Assembly: GCA_019095985.1 (NCBI GenBank)
Contig: JAGTTF010005837.1
Location: 67,745-131,744, forward strand
DNA from: Streblospio benedicti
Lineage: Eukaryota > Annelida > Polychaeta > Spionida > Spionidae
DNA length: 64,000 nucleotides
Direction: 5' to 3'
Shown here: positions 23,015-33,595 of the stretch, piece after piece
Position numbering within the stretch: position 1 is the stretch's first letter
Layout: each line of letters opens with the position of its first letter
The notes under the pieces: model-generated
Databases searched by the model: none
What the model saw: the letters and a program-made list of their open reading frames with translations, nothing else
What the model was told of the DNA's origin: nothing
Translations under genes and position numbers: made by a program

Positions 23015-23695
23015 CCGCTTCGCAAACCCTTTGGCGAGGTTTATGACCGCTGCCATCCTAGTGATTTCGGACTCAATTTGTCGGCCCCTCGGAGGCCTTT
23101 TAGATGCTACAGTGAAGGCCTTCGGGGGCCTGACGACGTCAGGTTTAATGGACAAACTTGAGAGGGAGGAGGGGGAAATAGTAGAGTTGGTGAGAAGGGC
23201 CAAACTTGTGATTTTGCATGTGGGGACAAACGATGTGGATAATTATGTGTCACGTGGGATTGTCAACAATATTGTTTTGAATTTTAACATCATTACTCAA
23301 CATCTCCTTGTGTACAATCCCATGTGCCACATAATGATTTCGTCAATCATTCCTAGGCCAAGACTTTCCAGTGACCAACCCAGTAATAAAATCAACAAAC
23401 AAAGAATTGCAAGTTTTTTGTCAAAGTCATCCACGCGTCCATTTTTTGTCCACCCACAGTATTTTTTTTTGGAGGTGGTCTGAAACTGGAGGTCCTGTCC
23501 CCAAACCAAGGTTCCGAATGGTTTCATCGTGATGGTCTGCATTTGTCCGAGAGGTGCCGTCCACATGATGAGACTGTTCGCAAAATCTTGCCATCTGTGG
23601 GTACAGGGAAAAATCCGGTTTTCTTAGCATCTCCAGAAAAAAAAACTGACCGTGGTAAAGCTGCAGGATTAACTTTGGGGTTGTTCCAACAATGA
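23015..23695 (+). pseudogene. Family Z SGNH-hydrolase-like exon
   Basis: After ATTATTAACAG the frame reads FANPLARFMTAAILVISDS: ISDS stands at block I. KLVILHVGTNDVDNYVSRGI gives a textbook block III (GTND) and, further on, EWFHRDGLHLSERCRPHDE gives block V (D-G-x-H). With Ser, Asn, Asp and His all present this is the clearest SGNH/GDSL domain in the window. The frame is interrupted, so this copy is broken. SGNH domains act as esterases in free enzymes and occur without known role in some retroelements. Confidence 0.75.
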
Positions 23696-24060
23696 TGAAA
23701 GCATTTTCTTTTATAAACTGCAAATTTGACATTATGATGCAAGTGTGAACACTTACGTAAAACAAATCAGAATAATAAAAATTACAATGTAGATCTGGCT
23801 AAAAAAATAGCACATTATTCCTCTAATTTGTATATTGAAATTCAGTACTAATTTTTTAGTTATGAGAGAAAATGTTAGTCCATGTCAGCATATTAATACA
23901 AATATTTTCATTATTGATGGTGTCAGCACATTAATACAAATGTTTTAATTATTGATGGGCTAACTTCAAAATCAACCCAACTGCTTTATCTTTATTAATT
24001 GTTAGATAAAGTTGAAAGTTTAAAGTTCATTTTAACATTTAAAAATTTGAAGTGCTTGCG
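23696..24060. other. No gene seen; short AT repeat
   Basis: A phrase with CAGCACATTAATACAAAT occurs twice (about 23,885 and 23,925), a small tandem duplication. Nothing else is supported. Confidence 0.4.
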
Positions 24061-24066
24061 TGAAAA

Positions 24067-24440
24067 TGCCTGCCAAGCAGGAGAAGGGTAGGTATAGAAA
24101 GACTCTGGGAACATGTGGTGCATCTCGTGGAAGGGGTAGATGGATAGATACATGATACAAAGAATCATGCTAGTAATTGAGAGGGGTGCTAACCAGGATA
24201 GTGATGAAGTCCAACATTCACAGCAAGCTGCAGAGCAAGCTTCAGAGCAACCTTCAGAGGAAGTTTCACAGCAACCTTCAGACTAAGCTCCACATCAAGC
24301 TTCAAAGATTCTGAAGATCAGCCAGTATCACAGCAACCGTCGTCACCTTCCAAGCCAGCTGCCAAGGCAAAGGGGAAAGGCAAAGGCAAGGCCAAGACCA
24401 AACTAAGCGCCAAGCTGGTGCAGGTGTCCCAGTCCATGTT
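24067..24440 (+). pseudogene. Ser/Glu/Gln and Lys/Gly repeat protein fragment
   Basis: Begins MPAKQEKGRYRKTLGTCGAS with a stop, then a repetitive stretch QQAAEQASEQPSEEVSQQPS, then after another stop PAAKAKGKGKGKAKTKLSAK. The repeat and the basic block suggest a disordered DNA- or RNA-binding protein. I do not recognise it. At least two stops break the frame. Confidence 0.35.
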
Positions 24441-24829
24441 CTTGTTGTGAAACCTTGACTTTAAATGATCTTGAATATAATAATATTTACTGTCTGGCTT
24501 TGAAGTAGATTTTCAGCAATTATCTGCGTTTGTAATGGTGTCGCAGAAACTTGAGGAAGTGAAGTACTATCATCCACTGACTCACCGAATATGGGGTGGG
24601 TTATCACAAAATTACGGCGCATGTGTACTAATTGAGCCGTAACCAGGTAACCGTGAAAGTTACACAGCTGAATAGAAGGTTGCTTGTAAACAATCTGTTT
24701 TGCCACAAGAAGAGAGAAATTTTAGAGAAGACAGGAAATAAATAAAATAACTTTAAAACCCTACCCTAGGCCATTACATTATCAAATTGTGATATTCTTT
24801 ATTGACGAATATGGCAGGAAAGTTTAGTA

Positions 24830-25240
24830 AATTTCTAGAGAATAAGTTGAATAAATAGAAAAGATCACTGAATAGATCTCCAGCCCGACTTGCGACAGTG
24901 TTTTCGAACACTCATCCTTAATAAGATCTTTACCGTTGGTGCTCGGTTTGACGTCTTCTTCCTCTTCTTTATTCTCATGGGGATTTTTTTGTTGTCTTGC
25001 AGGTTTCTTTATTTTTTTTGCATTTTGCATCAACTGTTTCAGTCACTTCTTTCTTCACTTCATCGTCAGACTCATATTCCCTGTCTGTTTCATGTTTTCG
25101 AACACTCATCCTTTCTGAGCTGTTTACTGTTGGTGCTCGGTTTGACGTCTTCTTCCTTTTCTATAATTTCCTGGTGATTTATTGAGTTCTTGAAGGTTTC
25201 TTTTTATTTATTTATTTTTTGCATTTTACAGCACCCCCTT
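24830..25240 (-). repeat. Tandemly duplicated basic/acidic exon
   Basis: On the minus strand a Lys/Glu-rich segment (QNAKKIKKPARQQKNPHENK, then EEEDVKPSTN and KDECSKT) occurs twice, with TTTTCGAACACTCATCC starting at 24,901 and again at 25,095, a 194-bp period. The second unit has more stops. The period is not a multiple of three. Confidence 0.55.
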
Positions 25241-25314
25241 TGGCTCTCCGTATTGGAGGTTCTTCTGTGTCAACAGTGCACATGAATTCATCAAGCAAAC
25301 CATAGAGATTATGA

Positions 25315-25380
25315 ATACAAGTTTATTGACAAATTAGTCACATAGAAAAAAGATGAAATATATACAACACCGGCAAATAC
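25315..25380. repeat. Short repeat shared with 11,360-11,430
   Basis: Carries the TTGACAAATTAGTCACAT block, a GATGAAAT word and the following AT-rich bases in the same order as the other site. Confidence 0.4.
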
Positions 25381-26329
25381 TGCAAGCATTTTACTTCACT
25401 GAAGTTCAGCAGATCCGTAGGACGATAATATACAGGTAAGATTCTCCCAAGAATAGTTCTGATATTACTAGTACGTTGAAATACCATCTAAGGATAGGAA
25501 ATTTTTTGGAGGTCTAATGTTCCAGCCGTGTTAAGGTAGAAATATCAATGAAAGATATAGCAACATCTTTGTGGTTAAGATAAACATGGGGAAGACTGTG
25601 GAAGGAACTGAAAATATTTCTTTTATATATTTAATTTTATTTATGGTTTTAATACATAAGTTACATCAGATGGAAGCATGTACCATCTTTGTAAGTATAC
25701 ACATTTTTCATAAGGATTACATTTTGTTTCCATTGGTTTTCATGTCAGATCACTGTTACTTTAATTTTAAAATAAATCAAATTTCAAATAAACGACATTC
25801 AACAACTGAATATTACATTCAATCAGAGGCAACTAAATCAATGGATGTGAGTTAAAAACCGTCTCTTTTGAAAGGAGCTTTGACAAAATTAACAATGCAA
25901 GAATTCATCCTAGTAGTTAAAAACTACGCCACCCTCATCATTTACCACACTAAACCACAATGGCGGACGTTAAGCACAAATATTATTAAAAATATAAACA
26001 CCAAATAAAACGTTATTCCTGAAAACATATCTATTGCCTCCCATTTCATTTTGTTACTAGTTATCAATACAATTGAATTGACTTGAACATTGAATACCGT
26101 TTAATTGTAACCAAATCAAGATGTAGTACTTTGGCTAGACAGTACAATATACTCAGTCTATATGAAAACTTATGCAGTGAAATAAAATTACTTAACTGCA
26201 GTACCACGTTAATTTAACTAGTTAGGTTGGTTAAGTAAAATTAGATTTTCTCATATTTGAATAAAAAAAATATTAAAAAACATTATTACAGTCAGTCATA
26301 GTTTTTTTTTTTACGGATTGCCCCAAATG
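25381..26329. other. No gene seen
   Basis: AT-rich, with only a short unsupported frame at 25,571-25,855. Confidence 0.45.
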
Positions 26330-26460
26330 CAACCATTTTTAATTCAATCTTCAAAAAAAAATTCTGGGGGGAATGCTCCCAAGACCCCCCCTCCCCCTTA
26401 TGGGCTTCGAGCCTACGGCACTCGCTGCAGTGCTTTCAGCACTGTTTTTCAAGATGTAGT
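26330..26460. repeat. GC-rich short interspersed repeat
   Basis: CTGGGGGGAATGCTCCCAAG, a C-run, GGGCTTCGAGCCTACGGC and CGCTGCAGTGCTTTCAGCAC are a chain of small hairpins. This composition is common in invertebrate short repeats. No second copy lies in the window, so the call rests on structure only. Confidence 0.3.
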
Positions 26461-26599
26461 TGTGCATACATTTTACATACTGAAAATATTAACATTTATA
26501 GAGGCCTGTTGTAACAGTCCATTAAGATCAATAATACTCTTATTTGGGGGTTCCACACATTCATGAACGTTTTAGTTTCAAGTCATTTTACCGCTGTAA

Positions 26600-26970
26600 T
26601 GCGTTGCAATCATCAGTGTTGGAAGACTGAACTTGGGCACCAAACATGGAAGAATCTGGCCTGCATGAGTTGTGGGTAGAATGTGATGTGTTGAGGACAA
26701 ATGCAGCTATGAGTGTGATGTCCGGCAAAAGCTATGCACGTGCTATGCAAACACACTAACTGACATTGCAAGCTTCGTGGCAATTGCTTCTACCACAACT
26801 TCATGCACATCTACATTGAATAATTAGGGCATCGTCAGACACTACATCACAGATGGTAGACAAATTGACATCAGAGAGGTTCTACCAGGCCATCCTTAAC
26901 ATTGTCAAACAAATAAAATAAGCCCAAATTTGGAATCCTGGTGGAATTACATGGAGATGGTCAGTATCCT
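26600..26970 (+). pseudogene. Fragment of an uncharacterised repetitive metazoan protein
   Basis: Reads MEESGLHELWVECDVLRTNA, SVMSGKSYARAMQTH, then LTLQASWQLLLPQL in one frame and later YQAILNIVKQIK. The ELWVE...SGKxYxRAM...LTLQAxWQLL pattern is one I associate, from memory, with uncharacterised high-copy proteins in cnidarian and lophotrochozoan genomes. The frame has stops. Function unknown. Confidence 0.35.
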
Positions 26971-27418
26971 ACTCTCAGCCGATGACTTAATGAAAAAAAA
27001 TTATCTTCTAGTTGAATCGTCAAGTGTATATAAAAACACATGTAAATTAACAAAATATTTATTCAATGGAGGTTGTTTTGATGCATCAGCGCTGCAGTCA
27101 TCCTAAGGATCATGTTACTATGGCACAAAATTGCGATCTCAGGCTGGCAAACCCGAAAGAGACGAAGCAAATTTACCAGATGACCCAACCGTGAAAAAGG
27201 TGCTTATTAAGTCTATTCTAAAGGTTCTCCGGATAAGACAAGTTTTCAGCAAAAGAGAAACGTGGTTATGAAAATGATACTGTCTTCAACGCTTTTGCTG
27301 TCCAAATCTATAGAAATAAAATGCATAAATCTAATAACAAATAGCAATTAATCTAATATAAATTTTTGGGGGACCTAATACACGATATTAAATGTGCGGT
27401 TTTTGAAACATATTACAG
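26971..27418. other. No supported exon
   Basis: Contains a stop-interrupted frame beginning MHQRCSHPKDHVTMAQNCD near 27,090 that I cannot place. Confidence 0.3.
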
Positions 27419-28522
27419 ACTTCAACAAGGGCTGATTTGCCGCATGATGCAATCCATCAGGAGGATCCAAGTGACGTGTTGAGTGATGGTGATAGTGATG
27501 CAATCCAGGTGTTGAAGAAGGTATGGTTTTGGAAAAAATTTCCACTAAGAGTAGACAAAACTTTTTATGACACATTAATATTTTCTATTTTTATAAACAT
27601 TTGCAACACAAAGAATGTTCCAGATAAAAATATATCAATAAAATAGGCCAATAACAAATCTTGCGATTAATATTTTTATAAGACTTTTATGTTTTTAATT
27701 CTATTCAATAGATTTGCCGCAGCCAAAATACGGATGACGCAATAATTTTTTTCAAGAGTTACCGATATGGCTGGGAGATGTTGGTTGCAGAAGTTTTTAT
27801 CCCGCAAACAGACCTGATGCCTTTTCTGGCAAAAAAACAAAGGTATATATATAACATAGGTTGTACTCAACAATAAGAAGTATCTAAATGTGATATGTTA
27901 ATATATTGTTGACAATATTTTAGTTCAGCCTACATGTATTCTATACACATGTAGAATGTTAAAATGCATTTCATGATTATTTAGATTTAAATTTGTTGAT
28001 TGACTTTGACGTGAACAGACTAGAAGGAACCAGATTTTTTTTTCAGAGGCAAAAGTGACCTGCCAACCAACATGGTGGCGATTGGTCGGTTCAAAAACAT
28101 TTATGAGGCAATTGGATCATAAAGTCAAGACTGGACAAGACTGATGGCATATGCGTAAGGTGCTGTGCATACACAACATTACGTGAGGTAATATGCACTT
28201 ATTTTCTAATAGTATTAAGATGGCTGTTTGGTAAGCATTACTTACTGAAAATAAGCACTTGCAAAAAGTTACCGTTTTTCTTCTTCTTTGCTCTTCAGTT
28301 TAATAAATTGGAAAGTGACTCTGAACCGTTACTGAATTGCCTACAACAAGACCCGGCGGAGCGCACTTATGAGGCAATAATAAGAGCATCCCTAGATGAG
28401 ATGCTCCAATCGAGTGCAGCTGGTAATCGTTTTTATATTTCTGTGGATACCGCTATAACATGTAATTATAAAGGGGTAATGTGCATCACCCTCGTGCTGC
28501 GCACTCACGAGATACTGTTGTA
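27419..28522 (+). pseudogene. Four-exon gene fragment, unrecognised
   Basis: Exon 1 (27,419-27,520) follows ATATTACAG and reads ADLPHDAIHQEDPSDVLSDG. Exon 2 (about 27,711-27,842) follows TTCAATAG and reads SYRYGWEMLVAEVFIPQTD. Exon 3 (from about 28,047) follows TTTTTTTCAG and reads KSDLPTNMVAIGRFKNIYEA with later stops. Exon 4 (from about 28,300) follows CTCTTCAG and reads ESDSEPLLNCLQQDPAERTY and ending near 28,522. The exon 2-3 phase matches (2+1). I do not recognise the protein. Stops in exon 3 suggest decay. Confidence 0.45.
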
Positions 28523-28679
28523 AAACTTGTGGAATAAAAATTCTAGTATCCAACAGGACGTGCATTTTCTCTATGAATTATTTTACTAAAATTTTTAGTT
28601 TTCAGATTAAATGGCTGCTGATGGTATCCAAGCTCTGTGTACAATCCAAAGTAGGCAATTTGATGGTGTTTCAGTGTGA

Positions 28680-28853
28680 TCATGTAACCAATGTGAGAAA
28701 AAGTACTTCACTAAATCTGGCTTCAGAGAACACAGCAAGGGAAATGATAATCTTTACAGATACGTTTGTGATCATTGTGCAAAACCATTAAATTATAAAA
28801 CAGCATTTCATTCTCACCTGCGTACACATACAGGAGGAGCCATCCGATTGTGA
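28680..28853 (+). pseudogene. C2H2 zinc-finger fragment
   Basis: Two fingers: CEKKYFTKSGFREHSKG (with CNQ just before) and YVCDHCAKPLNYKTAFHSHL followed by RTHTG. Cys and His spacing fits C2H2, with an extended linker between them. It ends at a stop soon after. Probably the remains of a poly-finger transcription factor or a transposon-linked finger. Confidence 0.6.
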
Positions 28854-29200
28854 CATTTGTTTAAAAAGCTTTAACTAAATATATCTAATTTAAATTCTCA
28901 TTAAAAAGTTTGTAGAAAAAAGGTAATTGTTTGCTTGTTTAACTTGCCGGAAAAAGTTTGTAACAATACAATATTTGGCACAACATGTACTGTACGTTCA
29001 CCGTAAAAAAAAGTTTGTTTAAAACATTTGTAGGAAGCAGATTGTGAATCCTTCTTCTTTAAGAGCCCACAAAGAAAATAATGTTTTTTGATGCTGCAGT
29101 TGAAATAAACTGGTAAATAAATGTATTTACACGAGCTTAATAAAAAATCGAGAAGAAAATTGTAACAAAAATGTTGAAAACTGTCAATACATAGCAAAAT

Positions 29201-29412
29201 TTGGATTCTCAAGTGTGTGGTCAAGTTGCTAATGTAAGTATAACACTTGCCACATTGACTACACTCATTAGGTTTCTCGCCTTCTTTCTCCCCAGTACGG
29301 TTTCTCAAGCGTCTGGTCAAGGCGCTACTTTGACTATAACACTTGCCACATTGGCTACACTGACAAGGTTTCTCACCAGCATGAGTTCTCGTATGTTTTG
29401 TCAGATTTCCAT
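29201..29412 (-). pseudogene. C2H2 zinc-finger fragment, TGEKP type
   Basis: The minus strand reads RLHGNLTKHTRTHAGEKP, CQCSQCGKCYSQSSALTRRL and, after a short insert, ECSQCGKCYTYISNLTTHL. These are classical C2H2 fingers with AGEKP/EGEKP-like linkers. It is cut on its 5' side by a LINE 3' end. Its orientation is opposite to the fingers at 28,680-28,853. Confidence 0.75.
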
Positions 29413-29545
29413 GGAGCCTGAGGACCGTCAAGTATGGAGGGGACGTCTACGGTCACAACTAGGCAGCCAGGCCGCACCCTCTGCAGAGGATTAATTCAGG
29501 CCTGCCCAAATAAACGAGGATGATGATAATGATAATGACAAGATT
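29412..29545 (+). mobile_element. LINE 3' end, RTE-like
   Basis: Reads EPEDRQVWRGRLRSQLGSQ and stops, then AATAAACGAGG and an ATGATGATAATGATAATG tail. A C-terminal DRxxWRxxLRS block followed by a short simple-repeat tail is typical of RTE-type LINEs. It truncates the zinc-finger fragment, so it is a 5'-truncated insertion. Confidence 0.5.
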
Positions 29546-29619
29546 TCCACTTCGGCTGAATGATTTCTCACACGTTGTATACTGATATTTATTCTCCCCA
29601 GTGTAGATTCTCAAGTGGC

Positions 29620-30115
29620 TGGTATCGTGTGGAATGGAGAAGTTGTGGCAGGCGAGCTTTCTTCAGAAAAGACGACCGATGGATGCAATTCTGAAGGCCA
29701 AACACCTGTACAGTGTACTCGTCTGGGGAGCAATTTCTAAAAGAGGTGCTTCAAAATTATTAGTTTTTAACAGAATCATGGATTCTAGGTTCTATCAGGA
29801 GAAGAATCCTTGTGATTTTATCCATTTATTTCTCACACATTTCCTCTAGGTCATAAATTTCAGCAAGACAATGATCCCAAGCACACATTGATCTCGGCAA
29901 GGGCATTTATGCAGTCGCACAATATTAACTGGTTCAAAACTCCACCAGAGTCACCTGATTTAAATCCTATTGAATATTACTGTCGGCTGAATTAAAACAA
30001 AATTTAGGAAGAAAAGTAAAACCTAAAACAAAATGTCAATTAATTAGTGGTATTCGAATGTTCTGGGAACATCTGACAGCTACAAAATGCATTAAATACA
30101 TTGATCATATCCATA
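29620..30115 (+). pseudogene. Tc1-like transposase remnant, middle copy
   Basis: Contains KHLYSVLVWGAISKRGASKL, NRIMDSRFYQEKN, then [18 protein letters not shown] (Asp block at 29,861-29,887) and [16 protein letters not shown]. It extends further 5' than the two W-linked copies. Stops and a frameshift break it. The N-terminal helix-turn-helix is not seen. Confidence 0.85.
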
Positions 30116-30239
30116 TGGACTTGATCAAATTGATCAGTGACAAAAAAGAAGAATCTATGTATGGTGTTTGGATTTCTTTTTATTATCAATCCCTTGTACT
30201 CAATGATTAAACAGTGTATTTTTTCTCTGTTTCTCAGCA

Positions 30240-30448
30240 TGCTCGACAAGCCTACTGATAAGGGGAAGCGTCTTGTGATGGAGAAGATTCAGAATGAGTG
30301 GCTGAAGAATTTACTGCAATTTAGTGCAACATCGATCTATGCGTGTATGGCATGGGCCTCTTTAAGGAATTCTTGGTACAAGTTGTACACGCACTATTCA
30401 AATGTGAAATTCCGTGGTGCCACGGACAAAATGACCATGGATGCCTGA
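30240..30448 (+). CDS. Unrecognised exon-like ORF
   Basis: Following a CTGTTTCTCAG acceptor it reads MLDKPTDKGKRLVMEKIQNE, then LQFSATSIYACMAWASLRNS and KFRGATDKMTMDA before a stop. I know no family for it. Confidence 0.25.
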
Positions 30449-31103
30449 GAGAGGTCAGCCAGTGGCTCAACATCAACACAAACATCCATAGCAAGCATCT
30501 CTAGTGCTTTCGAGAATTCGTTCATAACAAGGATAAGAAGGTATTTGTAACATTGTATTTGTGCCATAGTTTGGCATTGAAATATACAGTTTCGAATTAT
30601 ATATTTTATCCATTGAATCCAAGCGAACAAACACATTACATATCCCATTTCATTTGGTTAACACATACAGATACTTGATTCCAGATGAGAAAGCAATTCT
30701 TTCCAAGCAAGCATGATCCGTCTTGGGGGGACTCCCAAAACAAATGAAAAAATGATTACTTGTGGCAATGTGCTGAAGTTTTTCGCCGGATTTCCTTCAA
30801 AAATCAAAGAAGCTCCCAAGCATTTCCACATGTGCCTTGGGGGCTGTGTATCCAACCAATTATATGGTTAAAAAGAGATCTTTGGCAATCTAAGAGTGCG
30901 GCGGAGCTGGTCTCCAATTAAAAGAAAAATCTTTCACTTCTCATCAAAACAAGCCTTGAACCTTAATTATATTTGTCAAATGAGGGTTGATAAAACATAA
31001 TGTAACATGCCTATGATTGTGTAAAAGTGATATATTTACTGACGAATGTTCAACATTACCAATAATGAGCACTCCTACACATATGGTGATGCAGATTAAG
31101 TAC
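30449..31103. other. No gene confidently seen
   Basis: Several short frames, none with a recognised motif. The region up to 31,103 may be intron of the GALNT fragment on the minus strand. Confidence 0.35.
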
Positions 31104-31825
31104 CAAGTGCCGCCTTTCATAGGGCTCATCCAGTCCAGCGCACTGGTCGCCAGGGTTCTTGGGTTCACGTTGATTTCATACAGCAGAGGCTCAATCCAGC
31201 CCGGCTGGACTTCCATGTGGCTGTCCATGCACACCACAACCTCGGCCTCGGCCAAGCGGATTCCCTTGAGTCGGGCTTGGATAAGCCCCAGTGTGCTGAA
31301 GCTACGGTACAGACGCACCTTGTCAAACACCGTGCTGATGTAGAGGTCCAAGGTTTCACCTAAATCTTCATTGTGGCTATTGTCAGCTATCAGTATAACT
31401 TCTTTGAGTATTGCTTCTGGTGTCCTCTGCACTATAGAGTGAACTGTATGGAGTAGTGTGGAGATATTTTCCTTGTCAATGAAAGTGACAATGACGGAGA
31501 CATTGGCTAGAGGACCAGCTCTAAGGAAATCTTCCTTTTGACATAGTTTGAGGACGTTGTGTGTGTCGGGCCAGGCCCACGAGTGTAGCGTGGTGTTTTG
31601 CTGGGAACGCATCTGTATGTCCAGACCGGCAGACTGGCGCACCGGGAGGCCCACCTCGTCTAAAGAAAAGCGACTCTTGTGGGTCCTCTTCTTGGGTTGG
31701 TCAACGCGCCTTCTGAAGAGACCCTCACCGACCCCAGTTTGCGCCTCGTATGCGCCGTGGCTGTCACATGGTTGCGGTGTAAATCTCGAAAAAGGAAATA
31801 CACCCTTGTAGATGGGGACACGCAA
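31104..31825 (-). CDS. Polypeptide GalNAc-transferase fragment
   Basis: GALNT enzymes start mucin-type O-glycosylation in the Golgi. The minus-strand frame reads LANVSVIVTFIDKENISTLL, HTVHSIVQRTPEAILKEVIL and VVCMDSHMEVQPGWIEPLLY. This is the glycosyltransferase-2 half, with DSH at the Mn-binding DxH motif and the ARLKG segment before it. The frame is open for about 240 codons and can end at a donor near 31,103. The second half and the ricin-like lectin domain are absent. It is either one exon of a real gene or a recent fragment; divergence at ADNSH, where DD is usual, may argue against activity. Confidence 0.75.
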
Positions 31826-32016
31826 GTGGGCAAACCTATTTACAGAGCTAAATGGAAGAAGACTTGGTGGAAGGTCAAACTACTGGATGTAAACAAAAAA
31901 GATGGAATTTATACAGTGGCCGCGCCAAACGATGACGTGTACTGGTTTGTGCGACGGCTCTATCAGGAGACTCGATCCACCAAAGGCACTGAGGCCGAAG
32001 AAGTTCGTAAGTATAC
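31740..32016 (+). CDS. Unrecognised exon, basic/aromatic
   Basis: Reads LRCKSRKRKYTLVDGDTQVG, KPIYRAKWKKTWWKVKLLDV and APNDDVYWFVRRLYQ, and ends at a strong donor (GTAAGTAT at 32,017). The beta-rich, Trp/Tyr-rich pattern could be a Tudor/SH3-like fold, but this is a guess. It overlaps the first coding bases of the GALNT frame on the other strand. Confidence 0.35.
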
Positions 32017-32079
32017 ACAGTGCGCCTGAAGAAAGTTTAGGCCCGGGCACGTGTGAGAGCAGCACCAGGAACATATATG

Positions 32080-32423
32080 CCCCAGACACCTACCAGCCCG
32101 CCAACCGAGGCTCCCGTACCGGGAAAAAGTGGTCCTCAGGCCACTGGAGTACAGGGACCTGAAGGCCCGACCGGCGGTGCTGCCCTCTCCCTTAACCCTG
32201 CGGCTAAGGGGCGCTCTTCTGGCAAGCGCTCCAAATCCAGCAGGGGAGGGAGAGCCTCCAAGGTCCGCGACCCCTCCGCGGAGTCGGGCTGTGACCAGGT
32301 GCCACCTGTGGCCCCGGTGCATGGGACCGGTGACCATCAGGCCACCGAGGCGCATGTTTCAGATTCAGAGTTTCACTTTGGGAGAATGATTTCTTGTTAC
32401 ACTTTTAAAATCAACTTTTCCTG
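32080..32423 (+). CDS. Pro/Gly/Ser-rich exon
   Basis: Opens after ATGCCCCAG and reads TPTSPPTEAPVPGKSGPQAT, later KGRSSGKRSKSSRGGRASK. It is GC-rich, basic and low-complexity, probably a disordered segment that may belong with the exon ending at 32,016. No homolog recognised. Confidence 0.3.
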
Positions 32424-32945
32424 ACAAGATGAAATCATTTGTCATTTTCAGCCCTGATCAGGTTCAAAACTCTAATTGTTTTGACGATCTAATTGAAATT
32501 CTTATGGCTCTTTTGGAACATGACAAGAATTATGTTGATTCGGATAAAGCTCTTAAAGAGTCATTTTCAGCCCTGATCAGGTTCAAAACTCTAATTGTTT
32601 TGACGATCTAATTGAAAGTCTTATGGCTCTTTTGGAACATGACAAGAATTATGTTGATTCGGATAAAGCTCTTAAAGAGTGGGAATTGTTAAAATATATT
32701 GTTAACAGTTCACACCACAGAGAATGGAGTATGTCACAGTTCATGAGTTCGTTTCTGAACAAAGTGAGGGACGTATACCCTAACCTTGCTCTGCTCTGAG
32801 CAATCGGGCTGTCTTTACCATTTACATCAGTTTCATGTGAAAGGTACATTTCCGCATATAACATGAGTAAAACCGATGGAAGAAATGCCTTGAGCATTAA
32901 ACATGTTAATGACCTGGTGTTAATTTATACCAAGGTCCTCCAGTA
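32424..32945 (+). pseudogene. hAT transposase C-terminal fragment with internal duplication
   Basis: Reads MKSFVIFSPDQVQNSNCFDD, then IVNS and SMSQFMSSFLNKVRDVYPNL-type sequence, and ends LSLPFTSVSCERYISAYNMS, DGRNALSIKHVNDLVLIY. The last two blocks are the hAT dimerisation region. A 119-bp stretch is duplicated in tandem and shifts the frame. Sister fragments lie at 58,336-58,662 and 61,490-61,870. Confidence 0.65.
32442..32679 (+). repeat. 119-bp tandem duplication
   Basis: Two nearly identical 119-bp units, 32,442-32,560 and 32,561-32,679, differing at about one site. The near identity marks it as recent compared with the hAT copy that holds it. Confidence 0.9.
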
Positions 32946-33189
32946 AGTGAATTCAATTATGAGAAGGCATTTGATCTGTGGTTAGAGATGAAAAATCGGA
33001 AAGGGTTTGCAAGCTGTGCGAAAAAAAAAGGAAAATGATGTCAATTAAATTTGTTTGTTTGTAGTTCAGTACTTCAAGTAGGTGAGAAAATCCTATATAT
33101 AATATAAAGCTTTGTGTGATTGACTTCTTATTTTCCTAATAAGATAAGTAACATAGTTCAATAAAAAGCATTATTATGATGAAAATAAC

Positions 33190-33290
33190 AACTTGCAACT
33201 GGAGAACAAGTTTTGCAAAGGACACCGCCAAAAGAAAATGCGAGATTGCAGGGAGGGACAAGGACATTCACAGTTTTGTATAAAGCTTTA
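33190..33290 (+). repeat. Third family W fragment
   Basis: AACTTGCAACTGGAGAACAA through GATTGCAG and ATTCACAGTTTTGTATAAA matches the end of the W last exon (about 40,960-41,060). The rest of W is missing. Confidence 0.65.
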
Positions 33291-33474
33291 TGTAATTGTC
33301 TTCTTCTTCGATAAGTACTAGTTCAATAGGAAAGCGTTATTATGATTATATGTAGGGAGTAAAAATTATTCCTTCAAAATAATATATTTGCTCATCCAAA
33401 GTTCTTTCGCTGTACAATGAGACAGCAAAATGTCACTGCGACTCAGTAAAACCTCCTCTAGGGAAGATGCCACA

Positions 33475-33585
33475 GTCCTGGGCAGAAGAACTAGAGGTAG
33501 AACCAGGAAAGCCAGCAGTCAAGGATGGCGACTCAGCATCAGAAGACGCGTGGGAAGAAGGCACAGGGGGAGACGCTAAAATATT
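33475..33585 (+). pseudogene. Family Z acidic exon, copy C
   Basis: After CCACAG it reads SWAEELEVEPGKPAVKDGD and SASEDAWEEGTGGD, then diverges at 33,576. No rest of Z follows. Confidence 0.6.
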
Positions 33586-33595
33586 GATGTAACTA

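Larger units (their letters stand above)
21640..23695 (+). mobile_element. Family Z gene, most complete copy
   Basis: A run of exons on one strand with good splice borders: a partner-type 5' block (21,650-21,850), the acidic exon (21,885-22,097), a Gln-rich exon (22,637-22,699), a short exon (22,815-22,858) and an SGNH exon (23,015-23,695). The phase of the last junction fits exactly. The 5' blocks recur at four other places beside or near RCC1 fragments. Class unknown: no reverse transcriptase, recombinase or transposase is joined to it here. Confidence 0.55.
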
